A stretch of DNA of 64,000 bases from Methanobrevibacter thaueri (GTDB lineage: Archaea > Methanobacteriota > Methanobacteria > Methanobacteriales > Methanobacteriaceae). The translations under genes were made by a program, and so were the position numbers. Position 1 is the stretch's first letter. Every line of letters starts with the position of its first letter. Positions 36,459 through 45,129 of the stretch are shown piece after piece. The notes beneath the pieces were generated by a model. It saw nothing but the letters and a program-made list of their open reading frames with translations, did not search any database and had not been told where the DNA came from. The stretch is taken from contig NZ_MZGS01000020.1 of assembly GCF_003111625.1 (NCBI RefSeq), forward strand, positions 62,001-126,000. The letters are read 5' to 3'.

Positions 36459-37331
36459 TCATAATTTCAAACTTGCAACGCGTGGCTCAACAAAGCATGA
36501 TGGCCTGATTGAGACTATCCTGACCCCGCTTGCGCGTTGATTTCCAATGTTTAAATAACATCCCAAAACAGTGGTTCTGCCTCCAAAGCCCATTGGTCCT
36601 ATGCCTGATTCATTTAACTTGCAGGTTATTTCCTTTTCAACTTCGGATTGCTTGTCCAGATTTCCATAGGCTATTGACTTCAACAGGAGTGAAGTTGCCT
36701 CGTAATGTGTTCTTCCAATTCCGATTGATGGTATTGATGGTGTGCATCCCAACATTTTCAGGGATTCTCTCAGCCATTCGCAGGCAGTGCCTATGACATT
36801 ATCAAAGGAGCGCTTATGATACACCCTGTATGTCTTGGAGCGTATTTCAGGACCTCCCCCTTCAAGCAAGAAGTGTATGTTTAATGTGTCCGGTGAGATG
36901 TCCCTCCTGTATGTTGATTCATCATTGGCATTGTCTATCAGGATTGATGCCGGTCGAAGCATGCCCGGTTTTTCGTATAGTCCCTTGCTTTGCTCTATCC
37001 TTTCAACTTCAGCACCTTTAACGGCCATAGGCCTTGCAGGAAGATTGTTCAATCCCAGGTAAATGCCTTCATGAATCTGGTTGATTAACTCTCCTGTTAT
37101 CTGCCTTTCAGACCCCAATTCAATTATGACATGAGGTATTCCTGTATCGTCGCATAACGGAAATCTGTTTTTCTCGCCAACCTGATAATTCTCTAAAATC
37201 ATCTCCAATGCCCATTTTGCATTTTCATTGTCCTCATTAGAAATAGCTCTCCTTAAAGCGTTGCGCTTGTCATCGGTGAGAGTTGTTGATGCATTTATGA
37301 TGGCGTTTGAAACATCGTCTAAAATATCCAT
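36459..37331 (-). CDS. Class I fumarase / tartrate dehydratase alpha-type subunit
   Basis: A 290-residue Fe-S hydro-lyase alpha subunit. Cysteines at 60 (FPLCDDTGIP), 196 (LGCTPSIPSIGIGR) and 258 (LGCYLNIGN) are candidates for the [4Fe-4S] cluster. DDTG and MAVKGAEVERIEQ-like motifs are typical of FumA/TtdA N-terminal regions. The start at 37331 has GTGAT upstream. No beta subunit gene (FumB/TtdB type) is found in the window, which is odd for a two-subunit enzyme. It starts 4 bases after the U32-like gene. It is probably a dehydratase for a substrate other than fumarate. Confidence 0.82.
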   Translation of the reverse strand: MDILDDVSNAIINASTTLTDDKRNALRRAISNEDNENAKWALEMILENYQVGEKNRFPLCDDTGIPHVIIELGSERQITGELINQIHEGIYLGLNNLPARPMAVKGAEVERIEQSKGLYEKPGMLRPASILIDNANDESTYRRDISPDTLNIHFLLEGGGPEIRSKTYRVYHKRSFDNVIGTACEWLRESLKMLGCTPSIPSIGIGRTHYEATSLLLKSIAYGNLDKQSEVEKEITCKLNESGIGPMGFGGRTTVLGCYLNIGNQRASGVRIVSIRPSCFVEPRVASLKL

Positions 37332-37335
37332 AAAA

Positions 37336-38238
37336 TCACTCTGGAACAGCCAAATCACTGGATCTTTCAGGTGAAGCAATAGCTTCTGGGCAGTATTCAT
37401 CAATCATCCTTTTAACCAGTTTTACTTGCTTAATACGTGCCACTGCCTCTGATTCTGTTGTATCCCAATTATGATTGGCCGCAACAGACCCTCCAGTCTT
37501 TAAGTAAACCGGACTGGCAACCTTAATGAATTGCGGAACCTCATAATGCCTTATGAATCCTCCTGTTGATTTCGGATTTTCGGTGTGCAGATCCAGGGAC
37601 ATGTCGGTTGCATTTCTGATGGATGCGATCATTGGCACCTGCAGGTCACGAACGGGATTCAATGAATTCAAACCGTTTTCCTCAAGAAGTTTTGCGGATG
37701 CGGGGTTTGAATGTCCGGCATGAGCGGACAGTTTGAAGTGAACTTTTTCAGGGATTTCCCCTTCGATTCTCATCTTGTTTAAAACCCACAATAATCCCTC
37801 ATCATAAAGCAGTATTCCTCGAACGCCCAATCTGCATGCCCTTTTAACGTCCTCTATTGCATAAGCAAGATTGTCATAGCCTCTTAAGCGGTATCCGATT
37901 CTGCTTCCTTCCTTTGTGTGGACAGTTGCTGAAGTGTCATAGGTTGCCCTCGGACCCACGGCTAAAAAAAGTTCACATGAATAATCCTTGGCCAGATCAA
38001 CCATTTCACTTATCTCCTCATCGGTCAACATCATTATTCCCTTTGTCTGTGTTACCCGATGAATGAAAATGTCATTTTCCCTTGCCGCATCCAATAGTGC
38101 CCTCATTGTTTTTGGGGATTGGATTCCGGGAACTTCAAAACGGTATTGTCCACCGTCGCTGAATCGTTTGGATGAGACGTATTCCTTTGAGACATCTTCA
38201 ATACCTAATTTCTTGAGGAATTCGTTTGTTTTTTCCAT
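37336..38238 (-). CDS. U32 peptidase-like TIM-barrel protein
   Basis: A 300-residue soluble protein. The layout FEVPGIQSPKTMRALLDAARENDIFIHRV, LAKDYSCELFLAVGPRA, YAIEDVKRACRLGVRGILLYDEGLLWVLNKM and FKLSAHAGHSNPASAKLL fits a TIM barrel and resembles U32-type proteins. Most U32 relatives work in RNA or cofactor hydroxylation rather than proteolysis. The conserved cysteines of RNA-hydroxylating U32 enzymes are not evident. It lies between the PrpD and fumarase-like genes with gaps of 5 and 4 bases, so its role is probably metabolic. The family call is moderate. Confidence 0.6.
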   Translation of the reverse strand: MEKTNEFLKKLGIEDVSKEYVSSKRFSDGGQYRFEVPGIQSPKTMRALLDAARENDIFIHRVTQTKGIMMLTDEEISEMVDLAKDYSCELFLAVGPRATYDTSATVHTKEGSRIGYRLRGYDNLAYAIEDVKRACRLGVRGILLYDEGLLWVLNKMRIEGEIPEKVHFKLSAHAGHSNPASAKLLEENGLNSLNPVRDLQVPMIASIRNATDMSLDLHTENPKSTGGFIRHYEVPQFIKVASPVYLKTGGSVAANHNWDTTESEAVARIKQVKLVKRMIDEYCPEAIASPERSSDLAVPE

Positions 38239-38243
38239 AATAT

Positions 38244-39653
38244 CTACCCGTTTAATTTGCGAACAACGTAATTCATTGAATACTCTTCAAGAGAATCAAT
38301 TACTGTAAGGTTATTAACATCATATTGAGGGTTCAGTCCCTTGAACTTGTCAATCAGGTCCCTCAATTCAAATGGATTTTCAAAATCTCCCTTAGGAAGC
38401 AGTGTGATGTTCTGAAAGACCCCATTTCTAAAGCTCTTGTCCAATTTGATTATTACATTTGAAGGCCTTTTGTCCGGATACAGTTCATTCAGCTTGTCAT
38501 CAGAAAGAATAATCATGTTATTGACAAGATTCTTGATGCTGTTTACCTTATCCACTGTTGAATAGTTCTCCAAAAGACCGAATTCGATTAATTGATTGAT
38601 CCCATCGACACTGACTTCACCGACAACCAGTGAAATCGCAACGGCATAAGGCAGACTTTGCTTCAATTCCTCCAGGTTCTTTGGATTGTAGTTGTCATGT
38701 TCTGCCGCAACGGAGTATGTCTTGACCGCCACATTCTCAATGTGATTGTATTCCTCGCCGATGCTTGCCTTGAGCTTCAATGCGGTATCTATTGATGAGT
38801 GGATATGCCTGCAGAACGGATATTTCTTGAAGTAGATGTCCCTTACCCTTACCTTTCCGACATCCTTGAGAACGTTCTCCAGTGAAAAGTCCTCGACCTT
38901 ATAGTCAGTATTGTCAAGCACCATGCATTTCAAGAATCCTTCTTCACCTTCAAAAATTGATTCACTGCCTGTAAATCCATTTCTTGCAAGATATGCGGAC
39001 AATATTCCATTATATACTGCCTTTCCCGCATGTAATGCTTTTCCCATGGAGCCTCCATGGTCAGATTCAAGAAGACCTGCTGCCTGAGTTCCGCATAGGC
39101 CAAGTGCATTGAGAATTTGATCATCATCCAATTTGAGCAATTTTGATGCAACGGTTCCGGCTATGAATGTTCCTATTGTTCCTGTTGTGTGGAATCCCTT
39201 GTTCCTATGTTCCGGATTGACTATCTTTCCGAGCAGAATTCCGACTTCATAACCTACCATGACGGCTTCAAGGAATTCCCTGCCGCTTAGGTTGTATGCT
39301 TCGGCTATTGCCAGGGCGGTCGGGAATATAACTGCACCCAAATGGATTTGGGCTCCCCTATGGCCATCGTCCAATTCCAGCACGTGGGCTGAAACTCCGT
39401 TGACGAATGCCGCACTTAAAATGTCTGTCTTAAAATTAGTTCCAATAACGGAGGCATTTAGGTTTTGATTGAAATTTCTAGAAAATATTTCATCAACCGT
39501 ATTTAATGCTATTTGAGGAGGCTCTTCGTTCACTCCCCTGTAGGTCACACCCCAAAAGTCCAGGAAAGCCGCCTTTACGGTGGTGATTGACTCTACGGTT
39601 GCCTGTTCATAGCGATAGTTTGAAATAAATTTAGAAATATTTTTTAAAAACAT
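38244..39653 (-). CDS. MmgE/PrpD family dehydratase/decarboxylase
   Basis: A 469-residue protein. MmgE/PrpD family motifs: AFLDFWGVTYRGVNEEPPQIAL, then FVNGVSAHVLELDDGHRGAQIHLGAVIFPTALAIAE (DDGH signature), FHTTGTIGTFIAGTVASKLL and SDHGGSMGKALHAGKAVYNGI. Members include 2-methylcitrate dehydratase, cis-aconitate decarboxylase and iminodisuccinate epimerase, all acting on polycarboxylates. It is the first gene of the enzyme run and follows the transporter pair by 84 bases. It probably acts on the transported substrate. Confidence 0.9.
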   Translation of the reverse strand: MFLKNISKFISNYRYEQATVESITTVKAAFLDFWGVTYRGVNEEPPQIALNTVDEIFSRNFNQNLNASVIGTNFKTDILSAAFVNGVSAHVLELDDGHRGAQIHLGAVIFPTALAIAEAYNLSGREFLEAVMVGYEVGILLGKIVNPEHRNKGFHTTGTIGTFIAGTVASKLLKLDDDQILNALGLCGTQAAGLLESDHGGSMGKALHAGKAVYNGILSAYLARNGFTGSESIFEGEEGFLKCMVLDNTDYKVEDFSLENVLKDVGKVRVRDIYFKKYPFCRHIHSSIDTALKLKASIGEEYNHIENVAVKTYSVAAEHDNYNPKNLEELKQSLPYAVAISLVVGEVSVDGINQLIEFGLLENYSTVDKVNSIKNLVNNMIILSDDKLNELYPDKRPSNVIIKLDKSFRNGVFQNITLLPKGDFENPFELRDLIDKFKGLNPQYDVNNLTVIDSLEEYSMNYVVRKLNG

Positions 39654-39737
39654 AAAACACCTACTATTAGTATATGTAAAAAGTAGTATTAAAATAGTTT
39701 AGTTATGGGCCAATACAATGTTTTATGATGAAAGCAT

Positions 39738-40229
39738 TTATGCAGCAGGAACACCGGTTAAAACAAGCACTATGTGCGCTACGATAGCAGCACCATAATA
39801 TGTTGCTGCAATGACTAGAATAGTAATGATAATGGCTCTCCAACCTAAAGCCTTGAATTCATCCCAACTTTTACCCATACCAATACCTACGTATGCCAGG
39901 AATACTGTTACAATTGATAAAAGCTCGATTTGGGATACGTAATGCAATACAAATTTGGAAGTAGGCATGCCAGGAAATGCAAGGACGATACCGATTACGC
40001 TTATGTATAGAATTGATGATATGTTAAACGGCAGATATCTCTCCAGCCAGACCCCCGCAAGGGTGATGATTGACAATATCGCCATTCCAACAATAGAGCC
40101 TTCCATCGGATGATGATAGCCTAAGTAATTGCCTATTACAGTGATAATTGAAAAAATGATTAACAGCAATATCCAGTTGAAAATACCGTGGACTGTAACG
40201 TTTTCAGATCCGTCAATCAGGTCAGGCAT
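39738..40229 (-). CDS. Small subunit of a DUF3100-type transporter pair (copy 1)
   Basis: A 163-residue protein with about five membrane helices (IFNWILLLIIFSIITVIGNYLGY, VGMAILSIITLAGVWLERYL, ISSILYISVIGIVLAFPG, LLSIVTVFLAYVGIGMG, IIITILVIAATYYGAAIVA). A conserved-looking SQIELLSIVTVFLAYVGIGMGKSW segment resembles the pore helices of carboxylate carriers. Its ATG abuts the stop of the large subunit. It is nearly the same protein as the one encoded at 41275-41763, so this is a duplicated two-component system. Confidence 0.7.
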   Translation of the reverse strand: MPDLIDGSENVTVHGIFNWILLLIIFSIITVIGNYLGYHHPMEGSIVGMAILSIITLAGVWLERYLPFNISSILYISVIGIVLAFPGMPTSKFVLHYVSQIELLSIVTVFLAYVGIGMGKSWDEFKALGWRAIIITILVIAATYYGAAIVAHIVLVLTGVPAA

Positions 40230-41165
40230 TTATTCATCCTCCTTTTTAGGCATTATTGAATCCTTTCCAATCTTTGGTTCAAGCCAATTGTATATCTTTT
40301 CGGTCAATGGAAGCGCTACAAATATCACGATGTAGATTCCAACACAGAATGACAACAGGTTACTGAATCCTGCAAATGCCTCAATTTGAGTTTCCATTCC
40401 TGGAAATGCCGCAAGGGTCGGTCCGATTGCCGCCGCATTCATACTTGCACTTCCCACTCCACTTGCCATTGCAAATGCATATGGGTGTAGCGGCAAGAAT
40501 GACAATGACATTGTTACAAGGAAACTGATGAATATTGTACCGATAACGGTTCCTATGATGAATATTGCGAATACCCCTCTTGATTCGGGAGAGTTGAATC
40601 CGTACTTATCCACAACAACCGCAACGTTCGGTTCCCTTCCGATTGAGTTTGTCATACCGATGGCTTCCTTTTTAAATCCTAAAAGCAATGCGATTGGAAG
40701 TACTAAGATAGTGGCCAAGTGTCCTAATTCCTGCAATATCAAAGCCGGACCCATATCAAAAATCAAACTAATGGACTGGCCACTTGAAACAGCCAATTTG
40801 GCAATTAAAACTCCAATGAAAAGCATCATTGCCCCTTCAGCAATACGAGCCTGTTTCCTTCCAATCCACTTGATCGGCTTTATCAGATAGAATGCAAGTC
40901 CTAAAATGATGGTATAAATCAATGGCATTATGGTTATTGCAACATCCTTTGTTATTGGAATTTTTATTGTTCCAATCAGTTCTGCAATAACAACTAAAAT
41001 AAGAACGGTAATATGTAATCTGTAGTCTCTCCAAGGATTACGCTTCAAAATACGCTTGTCCGTTTTTTCCCTATAAAGATGCTCAACATGTCCATCGTTT
41101 TTCCCATCAGGAATAAAAACCACTCCGAAGTAAATATTAATAATATCCCAAATTTTGAGATACAA
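40230..41165 (-). CDS. DUF3100-family membrane protein, large transporter subunit (copy 1)
   Basis: Up to 311 residues with about eight membrane helices. A cytoplasmic N-terminus (HLYREKTDKRILKRNPWRDYRLH) is shared with the second copy. It contains GPALILQELGHLATILVLPIALLLGF, NSIGREPNVAVVVDKYGFNSPESRG and the glycine/alanine-rich MASGVGSASMNAAAIGPTLAAFPG. The latter hints at carrier-type substrate helices as in gluconate/malonate-type permeases. The TTG at 41165 opens the frame; GTG near 41123 is an alternative, and the start is uncertain. It is immediately followed by its small subunit. Confidence 0.75.
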   Translation of the reverse strand: MYLKIWDIINIYFGVVFIPDGKNDGHVEHLYREKTDKRILKRNPWRDYRLHITVLILVVIAELIGTIKIPITKDVAITIMPLIYTIILGLAFYLIKPIKWIGRKQARIAEGAMMLFIGVLIAKLAVSSGQSISLIFDMGPALILQELGHLATILVLPIALLLGFKKEAIGMTNSIGREPNVAVVVDKYGFNSPESRGVFAIFIIGTVIGTIFISFLVTMSLSFLPLHPYAFAMASGVGSASMNAAAIGPTLAAFPGMETQIEAFAGFSNLLSFCVGIYIVIFVALPLTEKIYNWLEPKIGKDSIMPKKEDE

Positions 41166-41274
41166 TATTAATATTTTCCTTGAACATATTATTTAAATTA
41201 ATATCATTTTATCTAATAAAATTCACTTAATGAGAAATTAGATAAATAATAATTTTCACAAAATGAGAATAAAA

Positions 41275-41763
41275 TTATGCTGGAACTCCAGTCATAACCA
41301 GGACAATATGAGCAACAATTGCCGAACCGAGATATGTGGATGCGATAACAAGAATTGTAATGATAATTGCACGCGCTCCAAGAGTTTTAAACTCATTCCA
41401 ACTTTTACCCATACCAATACCCACATAAGCGAGAAATACTGTGACAATGGACAGCAGCTCAACTTTAGAAACATAATATGAAACGAATTCGGAAGTCGGC
41501 ACGCCTGGAAATGCGAGGACAATACCTATCACACTGATATATATGATAGAAGAAATGTTTAACGGCAGTTTCCTTTCCATCCAAACTCCTACAAGAGTTA
41601 TCAGTGACAAAATGGCCATTCCAACCAGTGAATCCTGAATAGGATGCTTATACCCGATATAGTTTCCAACCACCGTGATTATTGAAAATATCGCCAGAAG
41701 GAATATCCAGTTGAAAATACCGTGTACGGAAACGTTTTCAGATCCATCGATTAAATCAGGCAT
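41275..41763 (-). CDS. Small subunit of a DUF3100-type transporter pair (copy 2)
   Basis: A 162-residue, five-helix protein clearly homologous to copy 1 along its whole length (MPDLIDGSENVSVHGIFNWI at the N-terminus; FLAYVGIGMGKSW and AHIVLVMTGVPA in the last third). I estimate well over 70% identity by eye. The ATG at 41763 overlaps the large-subunit stop by 8 bases, so translational coupling is likely. A longer frame from 41802 lies inside the large-subunit gene and is not needed. Confidence 0.72.
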   Translation of the reverse strand: MPDLIDGSENVSVHGIFNWIFLLAIFSIITVVGNYIGYKHPIQDSLVGMAILSLITLVGVWMERKLPLNISSIIYISVIGIVLAFPGVPTSEFVSYYVSKVELLSIVTVFLAYVGIGMGKSWNEFKTLGARAIIITILVIASTYLGSAIVAHIVLVMTGVPA

Positions 41764-42652
41764 TGTTATCCACCTCCTCTTCCACGATGGACTTTCTTCC
41801 AATAATCGGCTCCAAGATGGAATATAGCTTTTCAGTCAATGGAAGGGCAAGGAATATTACTATATAGATTCCAACTGAAAAGGACAGCAGATTACTGAAT
41901 CCTGCAAATGCCTCGATTTGAGTTTCGATTCCTGGAAATGCCGCAAGGGTCGGCCCGATTGCCGCCGCATTCATACTTGCACTTCCCACACCGCTTGCCA
42001 TTGCAAAGGCATATGGATGCAGCGGTAGGATAGAAACGCATATGCTTGTCAAAAAGCTGATGAAGACTGTTCCAATCATTGTTCCAACAATGAAGAGTGC
42101 AAATATTCCTCTGGATTCAGGTGAATTAAATCCATACTTATCGACAACAACTGCAACCTCAGGTTCACGGCCGATTGAATTGGTCATACCGATGGCTTCC
42201 CTTTTAAAGCCCAAAAGCAATGCAACCGGAAGTGCAATGAGGATTGTTGCAAGGTGTCCAAGTTCCTGAAGCATCAGCGCAGGCCCCATTTCAAAGAGAA
42301 GATGCATTGACTGACCACTTGAAACTGCAAGTTTTGCAATCAGGATCCCAATGAAAAGCATCATTGCACCCTCTGCAACACGGGATTGTTTCCTTTCAAT
42401 CCAGCTTATAGGCTCTGCAAGATAGAAGACCAATCCCAAAATCATGGTGTATAATAAAGGCATTATTGAAACAGTCACCCCTTTTGCAATCTCAATTTCA
42501 ATCGGGCCTATAAACATGGCAATGATTACCAAAATCAGTATAGTAAAATGCAGGCGATAGTCCCGCCAAGGATTTTTCTTTAAAATACGTTTATCCGTCT
42601 TGTTACGATAAATATGTTGAATTTCTGTCGTGTCTTGATTCTTATCCGACAT
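41756..42652 (-). CDS. DUF3100-family membrane protein, large transporter subunit (copy 2)
   Basis: A 298-residue protein with about eight membrane helices, homologous to copy 1 throughout (NPWRDYRLHFTILILVIIAMFIG, GPALMLQELGHLATILIALP, MASGVGSASMNAAAIGPTLAAFPG). The ATG at 42652 sits about 8-11 bases after a GGGAGGGAG purine run, better than the GTG at 42661. It heads the tandem array. Duplicated pairs suggest either two related substrates or dosage. Nothing in the sequence proves the substrate. Confidence 0.77.
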   Translation of the reverse strand: MSDKNQDTTEIQHIYRNKTDKRILKKNPWRDYRLHFTILILVIIAMFIGPIEIEIAKGVTVSIMPLLYTMILGLVFYLAEPISWIERKQSRVAEGAMMLFIGILIAKLAVSSGQSMHLLFEMGPALMLQELGHLATILIALPVALLLGFKREAIGMTNSIGREPEVAVVVDKYGFNSPESRGIFALFIVGTMIGTVFISFLTSICVSILPLHPYAFAMASGVGSASMNAAAIGPTLAAFPGIETQIEAFAGFSNLLSFSVGIYIVIFLALPLTEKLYSILEPIIGRKSIVEEEVDNNA

Positions 42653-42860
42653 GATACCCACTCCCTCCCAGCATAAGAAAACTGCTAATTAATATTATGG
42701 TTCTAAAAACTAGTATTTAAATTAGTATGATTTAGTTCTCAAAAGTTCTAAAAATATGAATAAAAATAGAAAAAAATTGATAATTAGTTCACAAAAAGTG
42801 AAATGATTATTTTTACAATAAACTCGTTTTAAGGATAATAAAGAAAAAATTATAGTTAAA

Positions 42861-44123
42861 TTAACTTAAATCCATACGGCATAATGGTTTTGACAAGTGT
42901 CTCCTTGCAGAAACCGGAGTTTCGTAAAACTGGGCATTTTTTAAAAAACGTTGAATTTTAATAGGAACTTTTTTTGAAGATTTAATCTTTCTTCCGCATT
43001 TCTTGCACTTGAAACCCTTATTTTTACCAGCAGATGTCATCTTTTTTCCACATTCGCAAATGGGATTTTGATACTCGACATCATTCAATTCAATGACCTG
43101 AAACTTCTCGACGTTGAATGTGTTCTGCTCACCAATTCCTCCGTAAACCCTAATCACATCACCCGGACGCAAGTGGGAAACGATTTTCCTGAAGTTCTTG
43201 GTTGGCTCATACGCTCCGCATTCAATCTCTCCGGTATCATCGGCAATGTAAAAGAACATGTGCCCCCCATCTATGATGGTTGGCTTGTTTTTAACCGTGC
43301 CTACAACCTCATAGCATCCAAATTGCCTCATGGACTGTATATCCTGAGCCTTTTGTATGTGCATGTCAGTGTGCTGGTTTGTCTTAAATATGCACCAGTC
43401 ATCAATCACCTCGCCAACCTCGACCATGGCTTTGGCCTCAATCAACACATCAGGAGTGTTTGATCTGATTCCATACAGAACAGGGCATGGTGTTTTCGGC
43501 TCGATTGCGATGTAGTCCTCCGAATAGTCAATGTTTTCAAAGGTGTCTGGAAAAGTCTTCTTGTCCATCTCATAAACTGATTCATGGTCAATCCTCCTTG
43601 GTGTTCCGAAGTTTTCTGGAGCCCTGTAGGCAAGAAGCTCATAGGTGCAATCTGACAGCGGCAGGCTGATGGCCGCAATGGAACCGATGATTCCCCTTCC
43701 CTTCTTGAACTTGTGGATCTCACAACCGACAGATTTGCCGAACTTCTCCGCTTCGCTGATTGTTATGAATTCATAAATTGCCCTGAAAGCGTAATCCTGC
43801 ATCTCTTTTGTGATTTCACCATCGTAAAAAATCACTCCCGGATTAGTATTGTCGCAGTCAAACATTGACAGCTTTTCGACTTCCTCCAAGACAATCTCCT
43901 TTGCCAGACCTGCCTTATCATCATTTTCTATCCTTAAGGCAACCCCTCCATTTCCACGGGTCTTGTGGCGGGCAAATGGGTTCAGCCTAATCAGTCTGGG
44001 ATAACCTACAAGTTCAATGCCGTTATCCTCAAATCTGTTGATGATTTGGCTTGCCAGATATGTTGTGCACATCCCGTCGGGAGAATCGGTATCGTCAATT
44101 CCAATATGTAAACAGTTAATCAT
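42861..44123 (-). CDS. tiaS: tRNA(Ile2) 2-agmatinylcytidine synthetase TiaS
   Basis: A 420-residue enzyme attaching agmatine to C34 of the AUA-decoding tRNA-Ile. The start MINCLHIGIDDTDSPDGMCTTYLA (DDTDSPxG motif), NPFARHKTRGNGGVALRIE and the OB-fold VGTVKNKPTIIDGGHMFFYIADDTGEIECGAYEPT are typical, as is a C-terminal zinc ribbon (CECGKKM, CKKCGRKI). The start at 44123 is supported by GGTGATT upstream. The HTH-regulator gene is divergent, 64 bases away. Confidence 0.95.
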   Translation of the reverse strand: MINCLHIGIDDTDSPDGMCTTYLASQIINRFEDNGIELVGYPRLIRLNPFARHKTRGNGGVALRIENDDKAGLAKEIVLEEVEKLSMFDCDNTNPGVIFYDGEITKEMQDYAFRAIYEFITISEAEKFGKSVGCEIHKFKKGRGIIGSIAAISLPLSDCTYELLAYRAPENFGTPRRIDHESVYEMDKKTFPDTFENIDYSEDYIAIEPKTPCPVLYGIRSNTPDVLIEAKAMVEVGEVIDDWCIFKTNQHTDMHIQKAQDIQSMRQFGCYEVVGTVKNKPTIIDGGHMFFYIADDTGEIECGAYEPTKNFRKIVSHLRPGDVIRVYGGIGEQNTFNVEKFQVIELNDVEYQNPICECGKKMTSAGKNKGFKCKKCGRKIKSSKKVPIKIQRFLKNAQFYETPVSARRHLSKPLCRMDLS

Positions 44124-44187
44124 AATCACCTTACTAAAATATATTAACCTTAAAGCAATAAATAGTTTAAATATAGAGGTATTAAAA

Positions 44188-45120
44188 ATGTTAACCCGAA
44201 GCCAACTACTGCACAATATTGAAAATTTATTGAACTCCCAGGGCTATAAGACCTCAGACATTTACGACCAGGGTTCATTTGATATTGTGGCAAGAAAAAA
44301 TCTGCTAATTCTACTTTTAAAAACCTTCCAAAACATTGACAGCATCAATGAGCAGAACGCTCATGAGATGAAGCAATTGGCCAACATATTTCTGGCCTCA
44401 CCCATAATAATCGGTGAAAAGTCAAGAAACGGTTTTTTGGAAGAAGGAGTCATATATGAAAGGTATGAGATTCCAGCAATCGGCTTTGAGACTTTGAAAA
44501 ACATGATATTATACAATGAATATCCTGAAATTCTGGCTGACCGTGGAGGATACTTCGTTAAAATCGACGGAAATGTAATAAAGCAGTACCGTGAGGAGTA
44601 TTCAATGTCACTTAAGGATTTGGCAAACCTTGCGCATGTTTCACGCGCTACAATGTACAAATACGAAAACGGAATCGTCAGGGCCAATACAGAAACCGCA
44701 ATGATACTTGAGGAAATCCTGAATACAAAGGTGACACTGGATATCGACCTATTGAAGCAGCCAAAGACAGAGGATATCAAATACACTGATGACGTTAATG
44801 ACCTATCAAAACTCGGATATGGAGTAATATCCACAAACAAAAGTCCTTTTGATGCAGTGGCCAAGATGAAAAGTTCAGACAAGCATTCACCATTGATGGC
44901 CAATGTCGAAAAGAATAGGAGCGAAAAAACCCTGAAAAGGATGGCAATACCTCTTAAGGATTTATCAATGGTTACAACATCCGAACCTGTATTCATAATC
45001 AACAATGACAAGATAAAGGAATCAATCGGTGCCGTGCCAGTCATCAAATCCTGGGAGCTTAAGGAATTTGAGAATTCAAAAGAGCTATTGAAAATGATTA
45101 AAGAGAGAAAGGAAAACTAG
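44188..45120 (+). CDS. Archaeal XRE-type HTH transcriptional regulator
   Basis: A 310-residue protein. The N-terminal part (RSQLLHNIENLLNSQGYKTSDIYDQGSFDIVARKN) has a restriction-endonuclease-like sensor pattern. A central XRE helix-turn-helix follows (YREEYSMSLKDLANLAHVSRATMYKYENG). The C-terminal domain reads GYGVISTNKSPFDAVAKMKS and AIPLKDLSMVTTSEPVFII. It matches the euryarchaeal COG1395-type regulators. A GAGGT RBS supports the start. Target genes are unknown. The Cys-rich gene follows after 9 bases. Confidence 0.85.
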   Translation: MLTRSQLLHNIENLLNSQGYKTSDIYDQGSFDIVARKNLLILLLKTFQNIDSINEQNAHEMKQLANIFLASPIIIGEKSRNGFLEEGVIYERYEIPAIGFETLKNMILYNEYPEILADRGGYFVKIDGNVIKQYREEYSMSLKDLANLAHVSRATMYKYENGIVRANTETAMILEEILNTKVTLDIDLLKQPKTEDIKYTDDVNDLSKLGYGVISTNKSPFDAVAKMKSSDKHSPLMANVEKNRSEKTLKRMAIPLKDLSMVTTSEPVFIINNDKIKESIGAVPVIKSWELKEFENSKELLKMIKERKEN

Positions 45121-45129
45121 TGTGGTAAC

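Noticed and set aside
41764-41802. Upstream extension of the second small transporter subunit
   Set aside because: It lies inside the large-subunit gene; the ATG at 41763 matches the start of the paralogue exactly.
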